64,000 bases of DNA from Hellea sp. (GTDB taxonomy: Bacteria > Pseudomonadota > Alphaproteobacteria > Caulobacterales > Maricaulaceae), in assembly GCA_023300105.1 (NCBI GenBank), contig JALZWM010000018.1, forward strand, positions 18,665-82,664. Reading direction: 5' to 3'. The position numbers and the translations under genes are program-made. Positions 19,896-29,534 of this stretch are shown here, one piece after another (position 1 is the stretch's first letter; each line of letters starts with the position of its first letter). Under the pieces are notes generated by a model. It saw nothing but the letters and a program-made list of their open reading frames with translations. It was not told the origin of the DNA and did no database searches.

Positions 19896-21068
19896 ACCAA
19901 TTATGTCGTAATGTCGTACGGCATTACGACTAACTAGTGTCCATTCACTATTCTTCATTCTAGCTTGATGCCTGTGATACCCCTTGAGGGATATGAATTT
20001 TTCAATGACATGAAACTTTTGGAGGCGGTCTTTATCTTGCCAAACACGAAAAAAGGTACAATCTTTTTCCTGATGACTTAACCGAATATGCGTTGGTAAG
20101 GCGAGTTTGACCTTCTCTAAATCAGCCCTTGGAACATCTATCCAACCGCTTAACCAAACTGAGTCTCTTTCGCCAAGCTCCTCTTTTAGCGTCGACATCA
20201 AACCTTGTCTATAATTCGCATATTTAGGTAACCAACCAAGTTCGGTTTGAGCGCGGTTTGAGTTAATACGTTTAGTCTCACTATAAAAGCTACGCGCCAT
20301 ATCAGAAATATTAGCGTTATCATGATCCAGCTCAGGTGGACGTGGAACGTCTATGAGATCAGCGGCAAAATTAAGAACATCTTGCGGCGGAGCGGGAGAA
20401 CCATCCGCCAAATTATAAACTTGCCCAGGGTTAGGAGCGTCGATAGATTTCAAAATCGCCGAAGCAATATCTTCGACATGAATACGGTTAACGACATGTC
20501 CCTCTTTAATCACAGCACGCGCCTTAGCTTGACGAAGCCGTTCAAAGCTGGACCGGTTAGGGCCGTAAATTCCTGCTAAGCGAAAAACATGGACAGGTAA
20601 TCCAGTTTCCAACCATTGTAATTCAGCTTCCACTCTATTTTTTCCCCGTTGTGTTAACGGCCTTAGGAGTTCATCTTCATACGCCCATTGTCCTTTTCGG
20701 TCGCCATAAACACTCGTCGCTGATAAATATCCAACCCAAGACACGTGTTTCACAAGGTTTAAAAGAGGGCTATTAAGCTTACTTAGAAAAGGGTCCTTGC
20801 CTGCATTTGGCGGGATGGACGTTAAAATTATATCACTCCCAGCCAAAGCTTTGTTTAAGTCAGTAGACATAGTTCCATCATACAAAATGACTTCCGTGCC
20901 TAACGCCTTAAGACGTTCAGCATTGGAGACGGTACGAGTTGTCGCAAGAACATTATACCCTCTAGCAAAAAAATGAGGAACAAGCGCGCGAGCTGAATAG
21001 CCAGCACCCAATAGAAGAACCGTTTTTGACCCTTTTATTTGTTGCTGTGATTTAATGCACGCTACCAT
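19890..21068 (-). CDS. NAD-dependent epimerase/SDR-like protein fused to C-terminal ABM-like (antibiotic biosynthesis monooxygenase superfamily) domain
   Basis: N-terminus VLLLGAGYSARALVPHFFARGYNVLATTR and YGPNRSSFERLR; C-terminus KDCTFFRVWQDKDRLQKFHVIEKFISLKGYHRHQARMKNSEW...RHYDI resembles ABM/YgiN-type domains. Confidence 0.75.
   Translation of the reverse strand: MVACIKSQQQIKGSKTVLLLGAGYSARALVPHFFARGYNVLATTRTVSNAERLKALGTEVILYDGTMSTDLNKALAGSDIILTSIPPNAGKDPFLSKLNSPLLNLVKHVSWVGYLSATSVYGDRKGQWAYEDELLRPLTQRGKNRVEAELQWLETGLPVHVFRLAGIYGPNRSSFERLRQAKARAVIKEGHVVNRIHVEDIASAILKSIDAPNPGQVYNLADGSPAPPQDVLNFAADLIDVPRPPELDHDNANISDMARSFYSETKRINSNRAQTELGWLPKYANYRQGLMSTLKEELGERDSVWLSGWIDVPRADLEKVKLALPTHIRLSHQEKDCTFFRVWQDKDRLQKFHVIEKFISLKGYHRHQARMKNSEWTLVSRNAVRHYDIIGL
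19905..19930. other. 26-bp near-perfect palindrome GTCGTAATGTCGTACGGCATTACGAC between convergent genes (inside the 3' end of the minus CDS)
   Basis: Only one mismatched pair across 13-bp arms. Confidence 0.7.
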
Positions 21069-21102
21069 TGCTGCCTTGCATTCCTTTCGCTAATTAACTT
21101 TC

Positions 21103-21768
21103 ATGAATCTATATCGCTCATTCCTAGGGATTATGTCTTTAATTGCAATCTCATTTGCAGGTACGGCTTATGCCGCTGACCTGACGGCAAATTTTGATGC
21201 CAAACATAAGGAATGTTTGGAGCGCATTGCCATAGATAGCGAACTCGCATTTGAAGAAGCCATGATTTGGCAAGATGACGGCGGAGGTCGCCGCGCCAAA
21301 CATTGTGTAGCCATGGCCCTTTTTGCGCGCGGACATGAAGACGAGGCCGCAAATAGACTCGATACACTCGCTAAAGCCTCAGACGGCGGAACAGCTGACA
21401 TGCGCGCCGATTTTTACAGCGAAGCTGCTAATTTTTGGCTTGTCGCCAATGAACCTGACCGCGCATATAAATCAGCAACAGAAGGCCTTGAACTTAAAGT
21501 AGATCATCTTGATCTTCGTATAACCCGCGCACGCGCCTATGCGATGTCTGGGTTTTATAAATATGCGGAAACAGATTTAACCTCTGTCTTAGTTTACGAC
21601 CCTAAACATGCAAGCGCCCTACGTTATCGCGCCGATACACGGCTACAGCAAGGCCGCCTATCAGAAGCGAAAGTAGATATTGAAAATTCTCTCGCTTATG
21701 ATCCAACAATTGTAGAAACGGCGCTCCTACGCGGTCAAATAAATGAGGCTATCCGCAAGGCCAAATAA
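21103..21768 (+). CDS. TPR repeat protein with signal peptide
   Basis: Signal peptide SFAGTAYA; tandem TPR-like helices at the C-terminus. Confidence 0.75.
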   Translation: MNLYRSFLGIMSLIAISFAGTAYAADLTANFDAKHKECLERIAIDSELAFEEAMIWQDDGGGRRAKHCVAMALFARGHEDEAANRLDTLAKASDGGTADMRADFYSEAANFWLVANEPDRAYKSATEGLELKVDHLDLRITRARAYAMSGFYKYAETDLTSVLVYDPKHASALRYRADTRLQQGRLSEAKVDIENSLAYDPTIVETALLRGQINEAIRKAK

Positions 21769-21782
21769 AGCTAGAACCAGTT

Positions 21783-24146
21783 TTATTCATAATCAGACCT
21801 AAGTTCTTTCAAGAAGAAATCTAAAATTTGCCTATCACGGTGAATACGATTTTTAGTTCCGCGAAAACCGTGCTTCTCGCGTGGGTACGCCATAACCGAC
21901 ATATTATGTGCGCCGCGATTTTGCATATCATCCATTAATTTGGTAGAATTTCTAAAGACAACATTATCATCGGACATCCCGTGAATGAGCAGGAACGGTT
22001 CTGTTAGCCCGCCCAAGTATGGAAAGACATTACTCTTTTCATACGATCCTTCCGTATAATTTGGACTCTTAGGGTCAGGACTGCCGAGATAACGTTCAGT
22101 ATAAGCCGTATCATAAAGTTGCCATTCAGTGACGGGCGCACCGATAACCCCTGCTTTATAATCATTTGTTTGGGCAAGCATATGCGCCGTCATGTACCCT
22201 CCGTAAGACCAGCCATAAACGCCCATTTTATCGGGATCAATAAAGGGTTGAGACTTTAGCCAGGCAGCGCCAAGCTTTTGGTCTGCTACTTCAGGCTGTC
22301 CCATTTTTCGATAAATAGCGTCTTCGAATTTTTTACCTCGGCTCCCCGAGCCTCTATTATCCATTTGGAAAACAACAAAACCGTGATGCGCCAACATCGT
22401 ACTAAAACTCTTACGACTCCACCCATTAAAGACCTTTTGAACATGCGGACCGCCGTAAACTAATGTTATGCTTGGGCGTTTTTCGCCCGGTTTTAAATCA
22501 CGCGGTTTGAAGACTTCATAATGAAGCTCTGTCCCGTCGTTAGTTTTTAAGATTCCAAATTCTGGTACAATATGCTTATTTAGAAAAGGCGCGTAGGCAT
22601 GATCCGCATCAATTTTATTCTCATTTAGCCATGTCAGCGGCGTCCCATCATTTTCAAAGGTGCGGGTTTGATTGGGAGTTTTTACATCACTAAAGCCGCC
22701 AATATAACGTTCACAATTTTTACTAAAGCTTGCGCTATGTGTTCCTGGTTTTTGGGAAATTTGACTGAAGCCTGTCCCGTCAATTTTTACTTTATAAAGA
22801 TGACGTTCGAGCGGCGTTTCCTTCCATCCCGTGAAAAAGATATTTCCTGCGTCTTCACTTACACAATTTAGTTTCGTCATCAGAATATCAGCTGGGGTCA
22901 CAGCCGTGAAATTCCCCGCCATTTCGCCGCGTGTTTGAATATTGAAAAGCTGCCATTGACCATTACGTTCACTTGACCACAATAGGTTTCCAGCTGACAA
23001 GGTCTCATCTTTCAAAGCCTTTTGGCTAATCTCAGCGTTAACCCAAGTCTTAGATGTCTCTTCAAACAAGACATCAGACGTGCCTGTTCTTGGATTAATT
23101 TTAAGTAACTTATGTGATTTCTGATCTCTGGAAAGAATACCTGCATAAAGTATCTGGCTATCAGCGCTCCAAAAAACTCGCGTAAGATAAATATCTTTCT
23201 CAGCGCCAATATCTACCCATTTGGTACGCCCGCCTCCGCGGGCAACAACGCCCAGCTTTACAAGCGCATTCGGAGTCCCCGCAAAAGGATAACGCTGAGT
23301 TATGTTTTTTACGCCATCTGTAGTATATTCAATACGGTTACGTTTCGCCACAGGGTTATCATCTGTTTGCGTATAAGCAACTCGCCCAGCATCAGGACTA
23401 GGCCAATATCCTGTGAAACGATTTAGTTCTTCTTGTACAACAAAACTAGCAATGCCGTTACGAATGAGGTCAGTTGCACCATCAGAAAGTTGCCGTTCTA
23501 ATCCAGACTTCAAATCTTTGACAAAAAGATTATTATCCCTGATATACCCAACATAGCGGCCAGCCCCAAAAACTTTTGGGTCGGTTTCATAACCCTTAGT
23601 GGCTGTAACTTGTTTGGCCACTTTCGATTTGATATCATAAAGATAGATATCCCCGCCCAGAGGAAAGAGCAGAAGATTATCACTGACCCATTTATATGTG
23701 ACTATTCCGCTTCCATATTCGCGTTCACGTTCGCGGCGGTTTTTTTCCTCTAATGATAATTTTTCAGGTTCTCCTAGAAGCTCTGTTGAGCTTACCAATA
23801 AACGCCCCTGTCCGCTTTCAAGATCATAAGCCCAAAGGTCTTGTTGGCGTGCATCATCTTTCCGGCCCTGCAAAACAGTAGCAAAATTACCATCAGGCGA
23901 AATTTTCGCGCCTTTAAGGCTTGGCCCGTCAATAGACGGACTGGCATGCAAAGACTCCGGAGTGAGTCTTCCTGGTCCAGCTTCATTTTTGATATAACTT
24001 TTTTGCGTCTCACGCGTCTGTGCTTGTTGAGCTGCATTCTCTAAATCAGACAAAGGCTTGTTAGAAGCTTTATCTAAAATTCTATCTGCACACCCAGACG
24101 TCATGACAATACATGCCATTGTAGTTATTAAAGACTTAAAAGTCAT
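21783..24146 (-). CDS. S9 family peptidase (dipeptidyl peptidase IV type)
   Basis: DPP4 beta-propeller region, GVYGWSYGGYMTAHMLA catalytic Ser, GMSDDNVVF and EKHGFRG. Confidence 0.95.
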   Translation of the reverse strand: MTFKSLITTMACIVMTSGCADRILDKASNKPLSDLENAAQQAQTRETQKSYIKNEAGPGRLTPESLHASPSIDGPSLKGAKISPDGNFATVLQGRKDDARQQDLWAYDLESGQGRLLVSSTELLGEPEKLSLEEKNRREREREYGSGIVTYKWVSDNLLLFPLGGDIYLYDIKSKVAKQVTATKGYETDPKVFGAGRYVGYIRDNNLFVKDLKSGLERQLSDGATDLIRNGIASFVVQEELNRFTGYWPSPDAGRVAYTQTDDNPVAKRNRIEYTTDGVKNITQRYPFAGTPNALVKLGVVARGGGRTKWVDIGAEKDIYLTRVFWSADSQILYAGILSRDQKSHKLLKINPRTGTSDVLFEETSKTWVNAEISQKALKDETLSAGNLLWSSERNGQWQLFNIQTRGEMAGNFTAVTPADILMTKLNCVSEDAGNIFFTGWKETPLERHLYKVKIDGTGFSQISQKPGTHSASFSKNCERYIGGFSDVKTPNQTRTFENDGTPLTWLNENKIDADHAYAPFLNKHIVPEFGILKTNDGTELHYEVFKPRDLKPGEKRPSITLVYGGPHVQKVFNGWSRKSFSTMLAHHGFVVFQMDNRGSGSRGKKFEDAIYRKMGQPEVADQKLGAAWLKSQPFIDPDKMGVYGWSYGGYMTAHMLAQTNDYKAGVIGAPVTEWQLYDTAYTERYLGSPDPKSPNYTEGSYEKSNVFPYLGGLTEPFLLIHGMSDDNVVFRNSTKLMDDMQNRGAHNMSVMAYPREKHGFRGTKNRIHRDRQILDFFLKELRSDYE

Positions 24147-24266
24147 AAGGCGCTCTATGCTGGATCTAGATATTACTTATTGAAAGTAAAATGGCTTTTT
24201 TCTATTGCCTATAATTCTCAAGTTTCGCAAGCATCTGTTTGACAAATAGGTGTTCTGTTATATGGC

Positions 24267-25724
24267 GTGACTATGCTGGATTTACGGCCTGTATTTTTTG
24301 TCGTCGGTTTGATGATTGCTGCACTAGGTGTGTCTATGTTCGCGCCTATGGGCGTTGACTTGGCCTATGGTGACAGGTCTTGGCGTGCTTTTGGAATTTC
24401 TGGTATTCTAACGACACTCTTAGGCGCAGCGTTAGCTATGGCCACTTATACGCCAAAGCCAGACCTGCGCGCACGCGGCGCTTTTCTCTTAACCGTTTTA
24501 AGCTGGGTCTCTCTATCATGCTTTGCCGCCTTTCCCTTTATGCTCGACCCTATGAATCTCAGCCTGACCGATGCTCTTTTTGAAGCAACCTCTGGTATTA
24601 CAACAACCGGATCTACAGTGTTAACTGGACTTGATAATCTTCCAAAAGGCATCCTTCTTTGGCGGGCTATCCTACAATGGATAGGCGGCGTTGGTATAAT
24701 CGTGACTGCAATGGCTATACTGCCAATGCTTAAAGTTGGAGGTATGCAGCTATTTCGCTTGGAGTCATCAGATATGGGTGAAAAAATCCTTCCTCGCGCA
24801 GCCTCACTCGCTGCAGGGATAGGCGGAATTTATGTCGCGCTCACTGTTTTTTGCGCAGTTGGTTACATGGCGACGGGTATGAACGGGTTTGATGCCACAG
24901 CCCATGCGATGACAACTCTAGCCACCGGTGGTTATTCAACGTCCGATGCATCCATGGGCGGGTTTATGGATGACGGCGCAGACCTTGTCTGTATCGCCTT
25001 CATGATGGCGGGCGGCATGCCTTTTGGAATTTACCTTTTATTGGTAACCCGCGGGGATTGGCGCGCCCCATTTAAAGACTCACAAGTGCGGGCATTTATT
25101 ATCGTTATGGCCGCTTTGATTGCTTTGATAACTTGCTATCTCTGGCTTAATTCTGAACTCACAAATTCTAGAGCGCTTCGGCTTGCGGCCTTTAATGTTG
25201 TCTCTATTGTGACGGGTACAGGCTATGCTACGACAGATTATAACGCTTGGGGCCCCTTTGCGATGGCTGCATTTTTTGCTTTCATGTTTATTGGTGGTTG
25301 CGCGGGTTCAACCGCATGCTCTATCAAAATATTCCGCTATCAAGTCGCATTCGAAGCTCTACGCGGATATCTCTTTAAAATGCCGCGCCAAAATACAGTT
25401 GTACCTCTACGTTACGGCGGAAAATCCTTACCAGAAGCCATTGTCTATTCAGTCATGGGTTATTTTTTTCTGTTCTTTATGACCTTTGCAGCCGTTGCAA
25501 TTGTTCTATCAATTCTCGGACTCGACCCCGTAACCGCATGGTCAGGGGCTGGTAGCGCCGTAGCAAATGTGGGTCCGGGCCTTGGTGAAATCATTGGTCC
25601 CGCTGGAACTTATGAATCACTACCAAATAGTGCAAAATGGGTTTTACTAGTTACAATGATTATTGGTCGTCTTGAAATTGTGACGGCACTCGTTGTTCTA
25701 ACACCTGCGTTTTGGCGCGTTTAG
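24267..25724 (+). CDS. TrkH family potassium uptake protein (GTG or downstream ATG start)
   Basis: TSGITTTGSTVL, TTLATGGYSTSDASMG, GGCAGSTACSIKIFR motifs. Confidence 0.93.
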   Translation: MTMLDLRPVFFVVGLMIAALGVSMFAPMGVDLAYGDRSWRAFGISGILTTLLGAALAMATYTPKPDLRARGAFLLTVLSWVSLSCFAAFPFMLDPMNLSLTDALFEATSGITTTGSTVLTGLDNLPKGILLWRAILQWIGGVGIIVTAMAILPMLKVGGMQLFRLESSDMGEKILPRAASLAAGIGGIYVALTVFCAVGYMATGMNGFDATAHAMTTLATGGYSTSDASMGGFMDDGADLVCIAFMMAGGMPFGIYLLLVTRGDWRAPFKDSQVRAFIIVMAALIALITCYLWLNSELTNSRALRLAAFNVVSIVTGTGYATTDYNAWGPFAMAAFFAFMFIGGCAGSTACSIKIFRYQVAFEALRGYLFKMPRQNTVVPLRYGGKSLPEAIVYSVMGYFFLFFMTFAAVAIVLSILGLDPVTAWSGAGSAVANVGPGLGEIIGPAGTYESLPNSAKWVLLVTMIIGRLEIVTALVVLTPAFWRV

Positions 25725-25736
25725 CATTAAGCCCGC

Positions 25737-26666
25737 TTAAAGCTCAGCTAACGTAAAAACATAATCCGTATTACAAAATTCGCAATTAGCTTTTATCTCG
25801 CCGTTCTCAACCATATCTTCTAAAGCTTTTGTTTCAAAAGACTTAAGTGTGTTTTCTAAGCGCTCACGAGAACACGTGCATTTAGCTTCAATTGAAGCTC
25901 TATCCACAACGCGAACGCCGTACTCGTGAAACAATCTATATAAAAGTCTGTTTTGCGTGAGATCAGGGTCCAGGAGTTCAGCATCAGAAATAGTTCCAAA
26001 CAAAGATTGCGCTGTGACCCAAGCATTTTCTGTATCACCGCGAAGTTCATCACCTGCAATTTTTTGAATCATAATACCGCCGCCGCGCCACACAAGGTCT
26101 TTGCCAGGTTCTTTTATCTGACCACAAGCCAAACGGATTTGCGTTGGAATTTGTTCTGACTGCGCAAAATAATGTTCAGCGCAATCAGAGAGGTGCTCAC
26201 CTTCAATGGCGGCAAGACCTTGATACTTATCCATATTATCCCCTTGGTCGATGGTCATAGAGAATGTCCCACCGCCCAGTAATGTCTCAGCGCCAGGGTT
26301 ACGGTTATCTAATTCTATCTGCTTAAGGACGTCATCATCCCAACGCGCGTATCCGCGAATACCGCCATCGGTGGTGCAATCTGCCAATAAAAGACTAATG
26401 GCGCCATCATTTGTACCGTGGCACTGTATTAAAAGACGGCCTTTGAATTTCAGTGAACGTGCGACGATGGCACAAAGCATCATCGCTTCGCCCAACATGC
26501 GCGCAACAGGTTCTGGATAACGTGGTCCGATAGCTTTATTTAACGCGTCACCCAACTGAATGGCACGTCCCCGAACAGGCTGTCCATCCAGTTGGAAAAC
26601 TGTGACTAGATTATCGTTAATTTCATCAAGCAAACTCATGGCTGCCAGATGGGGGATGAACGTCAA
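25737..26666 (-). CDS. hslO: Hsp33 family redox-regulated chaperone
   Basis: C-terminal zinc motif CTC...CEFC, Hsp33 core. Confidence 0.93.
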   Translation of the reverse strand: MTFIPHLAAMSLLDEINDNLVTVFQLDGQPVRGRAIQLGDALNKAIGPRYPEPVARMLGEAMMLCAIVARSLKFKGRLLIQCHGTNDGAISLLLADCTTDGGIRGYARWDDDVLKQIELDNRNPGAETLLGGGTFSMTIDQGDNMDKYQGLAAIEGEHLSDCAEHYFAQSEQIPTQIRLACGQIKEPGKDLVWRGGGIMIQKIAGDELRGDTENAWVTAQSLFGTISDAELLDPDLTQNRLLYRLFHEYGVRVVDRASIEAKCTCSRERLENTLKSFETKALEDMVENGEIKANCEFCNTDYVFTLAEL

Positions 26667-26683
26667 AACCGCAAGGGTTTAGA

Positions 26684-28216
26684 TTATATCTTCTGATCAA
26701 ACTCGCCAATTTCGTCATATTTAGCTAGACGTCTTTCAATTTCACGAAACATCCCAATCATATTTTCTTCAGAAGCTGGACTTTCAACAACAACAACAAG
26801 ATTCGGTGTATTAGAACTCGCGCGCATAAGACCCCATGTTCCGTCCTCAAGCGTCATACGTACCCCGTTGACTGTGTTTACATCAACAACCTTTTGACCC
26901 AAAATTGTTTTTCCTGATGCCGCATCATCTTGAGCTTCTTGAACAATTCTATCAATAACGTCATATTTAATTTCATCCGCACACGCCGGTGACATCGTCG
27001 GGCTGCCCCATGTTTTAGGAAGCGCGCGGCGTAAATCTGCCATCGACTTATCTGGGTTACGGTCTAGCATTTGTAAAATTGCAATGGCCGACGTCAGACC
27101 GCAATCATAACCGCGCCCAATAGGTTTATTGAAAAAGTAATGTCCAGATTTTTCAAATCCAACCAACGCATTAAGTTCTTTGGAACGGCGCTTAATATAT
27201 GAATGACCTGTCTTATAATAATCTGTCTTAGCACCATTTTTTATCAAGACTGGGTCCGTCGCAAAGAGGCCTGTTGATTTCACATCCGCAACGAATTGCG
27301 CGTCCGGATAAAGTTCAGACAAGTCGCGGGCCAACATAACACCGACTTTGTCGGCAAAAATTTCTTCACCTTCATTATCAACAACCCCGCAACGATCACC
27401 ATCACCGTCAAAACCTAGAGCAACATCTGCATTATGTTCGAGACAACTATCACGCATCGCATGAAGCATTTTCATATCTTCAGGATTAGGATTATAATTC
27501 GGGAATGAATAATCAAGCTCACATTCCACAGCAACAACATCCGCGCCAATTCGAGTTAAAACTTCTTCTGCAAATGCGCCCGCTGTACCGTTACCACAAG
27601 CTGCCACAACTTTAATTTTTTTCTTAAGCTTTACGCCTTTAACGAGGTCATCAATAAAAGCCTGACGTACACCCTCAACATAACGATAAGTGCCCCCAGC
27701 CCGTGTCTTACTTTGAGCTTCAAGGACAATCTCTTTAAGACGGCTCATTTCATCGGGACCAAATGTCAGAGGTGGCTCAATTCCCATCTTCACACCAGTC
27801 CAGCCATTTGAGTTATGACTCGCTGTCACCATCGCAACGCCTGGGCAATCTAAATAAAACTGTGCAAAATAGGCCGTTGGAGAGAGAGCTAAGCCGATGT
27901 CTAGAACTTCAATACCTGCATTTACCAAACCAAGCATAAGAGCTTGTTTGATTCCAAGGGAATAATGACGAAAATCATGCCCAACAGCGATTTTTGGTGG
28001 CGTCCCCCGTTCATACATCAATGTCCCAAGACCCTCACCTAACGCTTGAACACCATAAAGATTTAACTCAGATGGCTTCTCATCGCCTGGCAAACCAAAA
28101 TACCAGCGCGCATCATACTCCCTAAAACCCGTTGGCTTTACGAGAGCTTGCGTTTCAAATTCAATTGTATTTGGCGATAAAGCAGATTTTGGCTTACGGT
28201 TTTGAATTTTTGTCAC
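26684..28216 (-). CDS. Phosphomannomutase/phosphoglucomutase
   Basis: VMVTASHNSNGWTGVKM active Ser loop, GFDGDGDRCGVVD. Confidence 0.95.
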   Translation of the reverse strand: MTKIQNRKPKSALSPNTIEFETQALVKPTGFREYDARWYFGLPGDEKPSELNLYGVQALGEGLGTLMYERGTPPKIAVGHDFRHYSLGIKQALMLGLVNAGIEVLDIGLALSPTAYFAQFYLDCPGVAMVTASHNSNGWTGVKMGIEPPLTFGPDEMSRLKEIVLEAQSKTRAGGTYRYVEGVRQAFIDDLVKGVKLKKKIKVVAACGNGTAGAFAEEVLTRIGADVVAVECELDYSFPNYNPNPEDMKMLHAMRDSCLEHNADVALGFDGDGDRCGVVDNEGEEIFADKVGVMLARDLSELYPDAQFVADVKSTGLFATDPVLIKNGAKTDYYKTGHSYIKRRSKELNALVGFEKSGHYFFNKPIGRGYDCGLTSAIAILQMLDRNPDKSMADLRRALPKTWGSPTMSPACADEIKYDVIDRIVQEAQDDAASGKTILGQKVVDVNTVNGVRMTLEDGTWGLMRASSNTPNLVVVVESPASEENMIGMFREIERRLAKYDEIGEFDQKI

Positions 28217-28317
28217 GGTGGCATCCTCACATTAATGCATTAAAGTGAGATAATTACAGCCGAAGACTTAAATTTTTATGATATTTTCTATCATTTTTTC
28301 GATTGCTAAAAGCTAAC

Positions 28318-28410
28318 CTAGATGTCTGTTTCGTCTTTTGAAATACCCGATTTGTAAATAAACCAACCGGGTATCGCGACAAGGAAAATTATTATTATAT
28401 CCATCTTCAT
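28318..28410 (-). CDS. Candidate small membrane protein, MKMDIIIIFLVAIPGWFIYKSGISKDETDI (30 aa, or 28 aa from the second ATG)
   Basis: Manual translation; GAGGTG Shine-Dalgarno-like stretch 6 nt upstream of the second ATG; one hydrophobic helix then a polar tail; not in ORF track because of length. Confidence 0.5.
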   Translation of the reverse strand: MKMDIIIIFLVAIPGWFIYKSGISKDETDI

Positions 28411-28458
28411 CACCTCTGGGCCGCAGCGTGTAGGCCCGAGTCAATGAATGATTTATGA

Positions 28459-28485
28459 ATAGTTAACGTTGCCGGCGTTAACTAT
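28459..28485. other. Perfect 10-bp inverted repeat ATAGTTAACG-TTGCCGG-CGTTAACTAT between terC-like gene and small ORF
   Basis: Seen directly. Confidence 0.75.
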
Positions 28486-28510
28486 ACTCTAAGTCCATAT
28501 TACGCATGGT

Positions 28511-29398
28511 TTAATATTTAGATTTGCTCTTATTTTTGAAAGCGTCCACAGCATCTAAACCAGCTGTCTCAGATAAACCAAGAATTTCAGCTTCTTTTTG
28601 CGCCCAAAGGCGCTTTTGATAACGGTTTGACAAAATATCCGTAATAACCAGAACGCCCACGACAAGATAGAAACTTGATTTACTCATCGCATCGATTGCA
28701 AAACCAAAAAGTTTCAAATGCGCCAAATGCGCGCCTTCAGTTACAAGTAAAACTCCGACAAGAAAGAGAATAAACAGCCCCAGAACTTGATACATACGGT
28801 TCTTTTTCAAAAATTCAGTTACCCTGTCGGCAAGCAAAATCATACCCAATCCTGAAACTAATATAGCGATGACCATAAGTGGCACTTGATAGGTCGTCAT
28901 GCCTGTCGCCACATCTTTGACCGAAGCAATCGCCATGGCCGAGAGAATAGAATCTACCGAAAATACAAGGTTCATCAAAACAATCAACGTAATTGCACCG
29001 GCAACTGAGCGGGCACCGCCTCCTTCCGAATGTTCAATATGGTCTACCTGTAACAGATGGTGAATTTCTTTTATTGCTGTATAAATTATAAAGCCACCAC
29101 CTATGAGCGTGATTAAGGCCTGTGCTGTAAATTGACCCTCAATAATTTTTCCCAAGTGAATATCAAAGAGCGGCTCTGCCAATAAAGTAAATAAATTTAC
29201 AATCAAAAATAAAAGGACAATTCGCAGTAAAACGGCAATACCAATTCCGTATTTTCGAACTTTCTTGGCATCTTTCGGGTCGCCGACTTTATTACTTTCA
29301 ATCGCAATATAAAGTAAGTTATCAAAACCGAGAACGGCTTGGAGCAAAATTAGCATGAATAATGTAAATAGCGCTTCTAAGGTCAAGAGCTGTGCCAC
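28511..29398 (-). CDS. TerC family integral membrane protein
   Basis: VLGFDNLLYIAIESNKV, NLVFSVDSILSAMAI typical TerC repeats. Confidence 0.93.
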   Translation of the reverse strand: MAQLLTLEALFTLFMLILLQAVLGFDNLLYIAIESNKVGDPKDAKKVRKYGIGIAVLLRIVLLFLIVNLFTLLAEPLFDIHLGKIIEGQFTAQALITLIGGGFIIYTAIKEIHHLLQVDHIEHSEGGGARSVAGAITLIVLMNLVFSVDSILSAMAIASVKDVATGMTTYQVPLMVIAILVSGLGMILLADRVTEFLKKNRMYQVLGLFILFLVGVLLVTEGAHLAHLKLFGFAIDAMSKSSFYLVVGVLVITDILSNRYQKRLWAQKEAEILGLSETAGLDAVDAFKNKSKSKY

Positions 29399-29534
29399 TG
29401 TGATTCTCCATTTATGTTTGAAGAATCACTAAGCTGATTTGGTTAATAAAGAAAATACAGAAAACAAAGTCAAAGCAGATTGTAGAAAACCTATCCCATC
29501 AACAACTTTAACTAACTAACGTCGAAAACTATTC

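Noticed and set aside
20741-20760. Additional parS-like site (ACACGTGTTTCACA)
   Set aside because: Does not match the 16-bp palindrome; other CACGTG occurrences in the window also lack the flanking TGTTT/AAACA arms.
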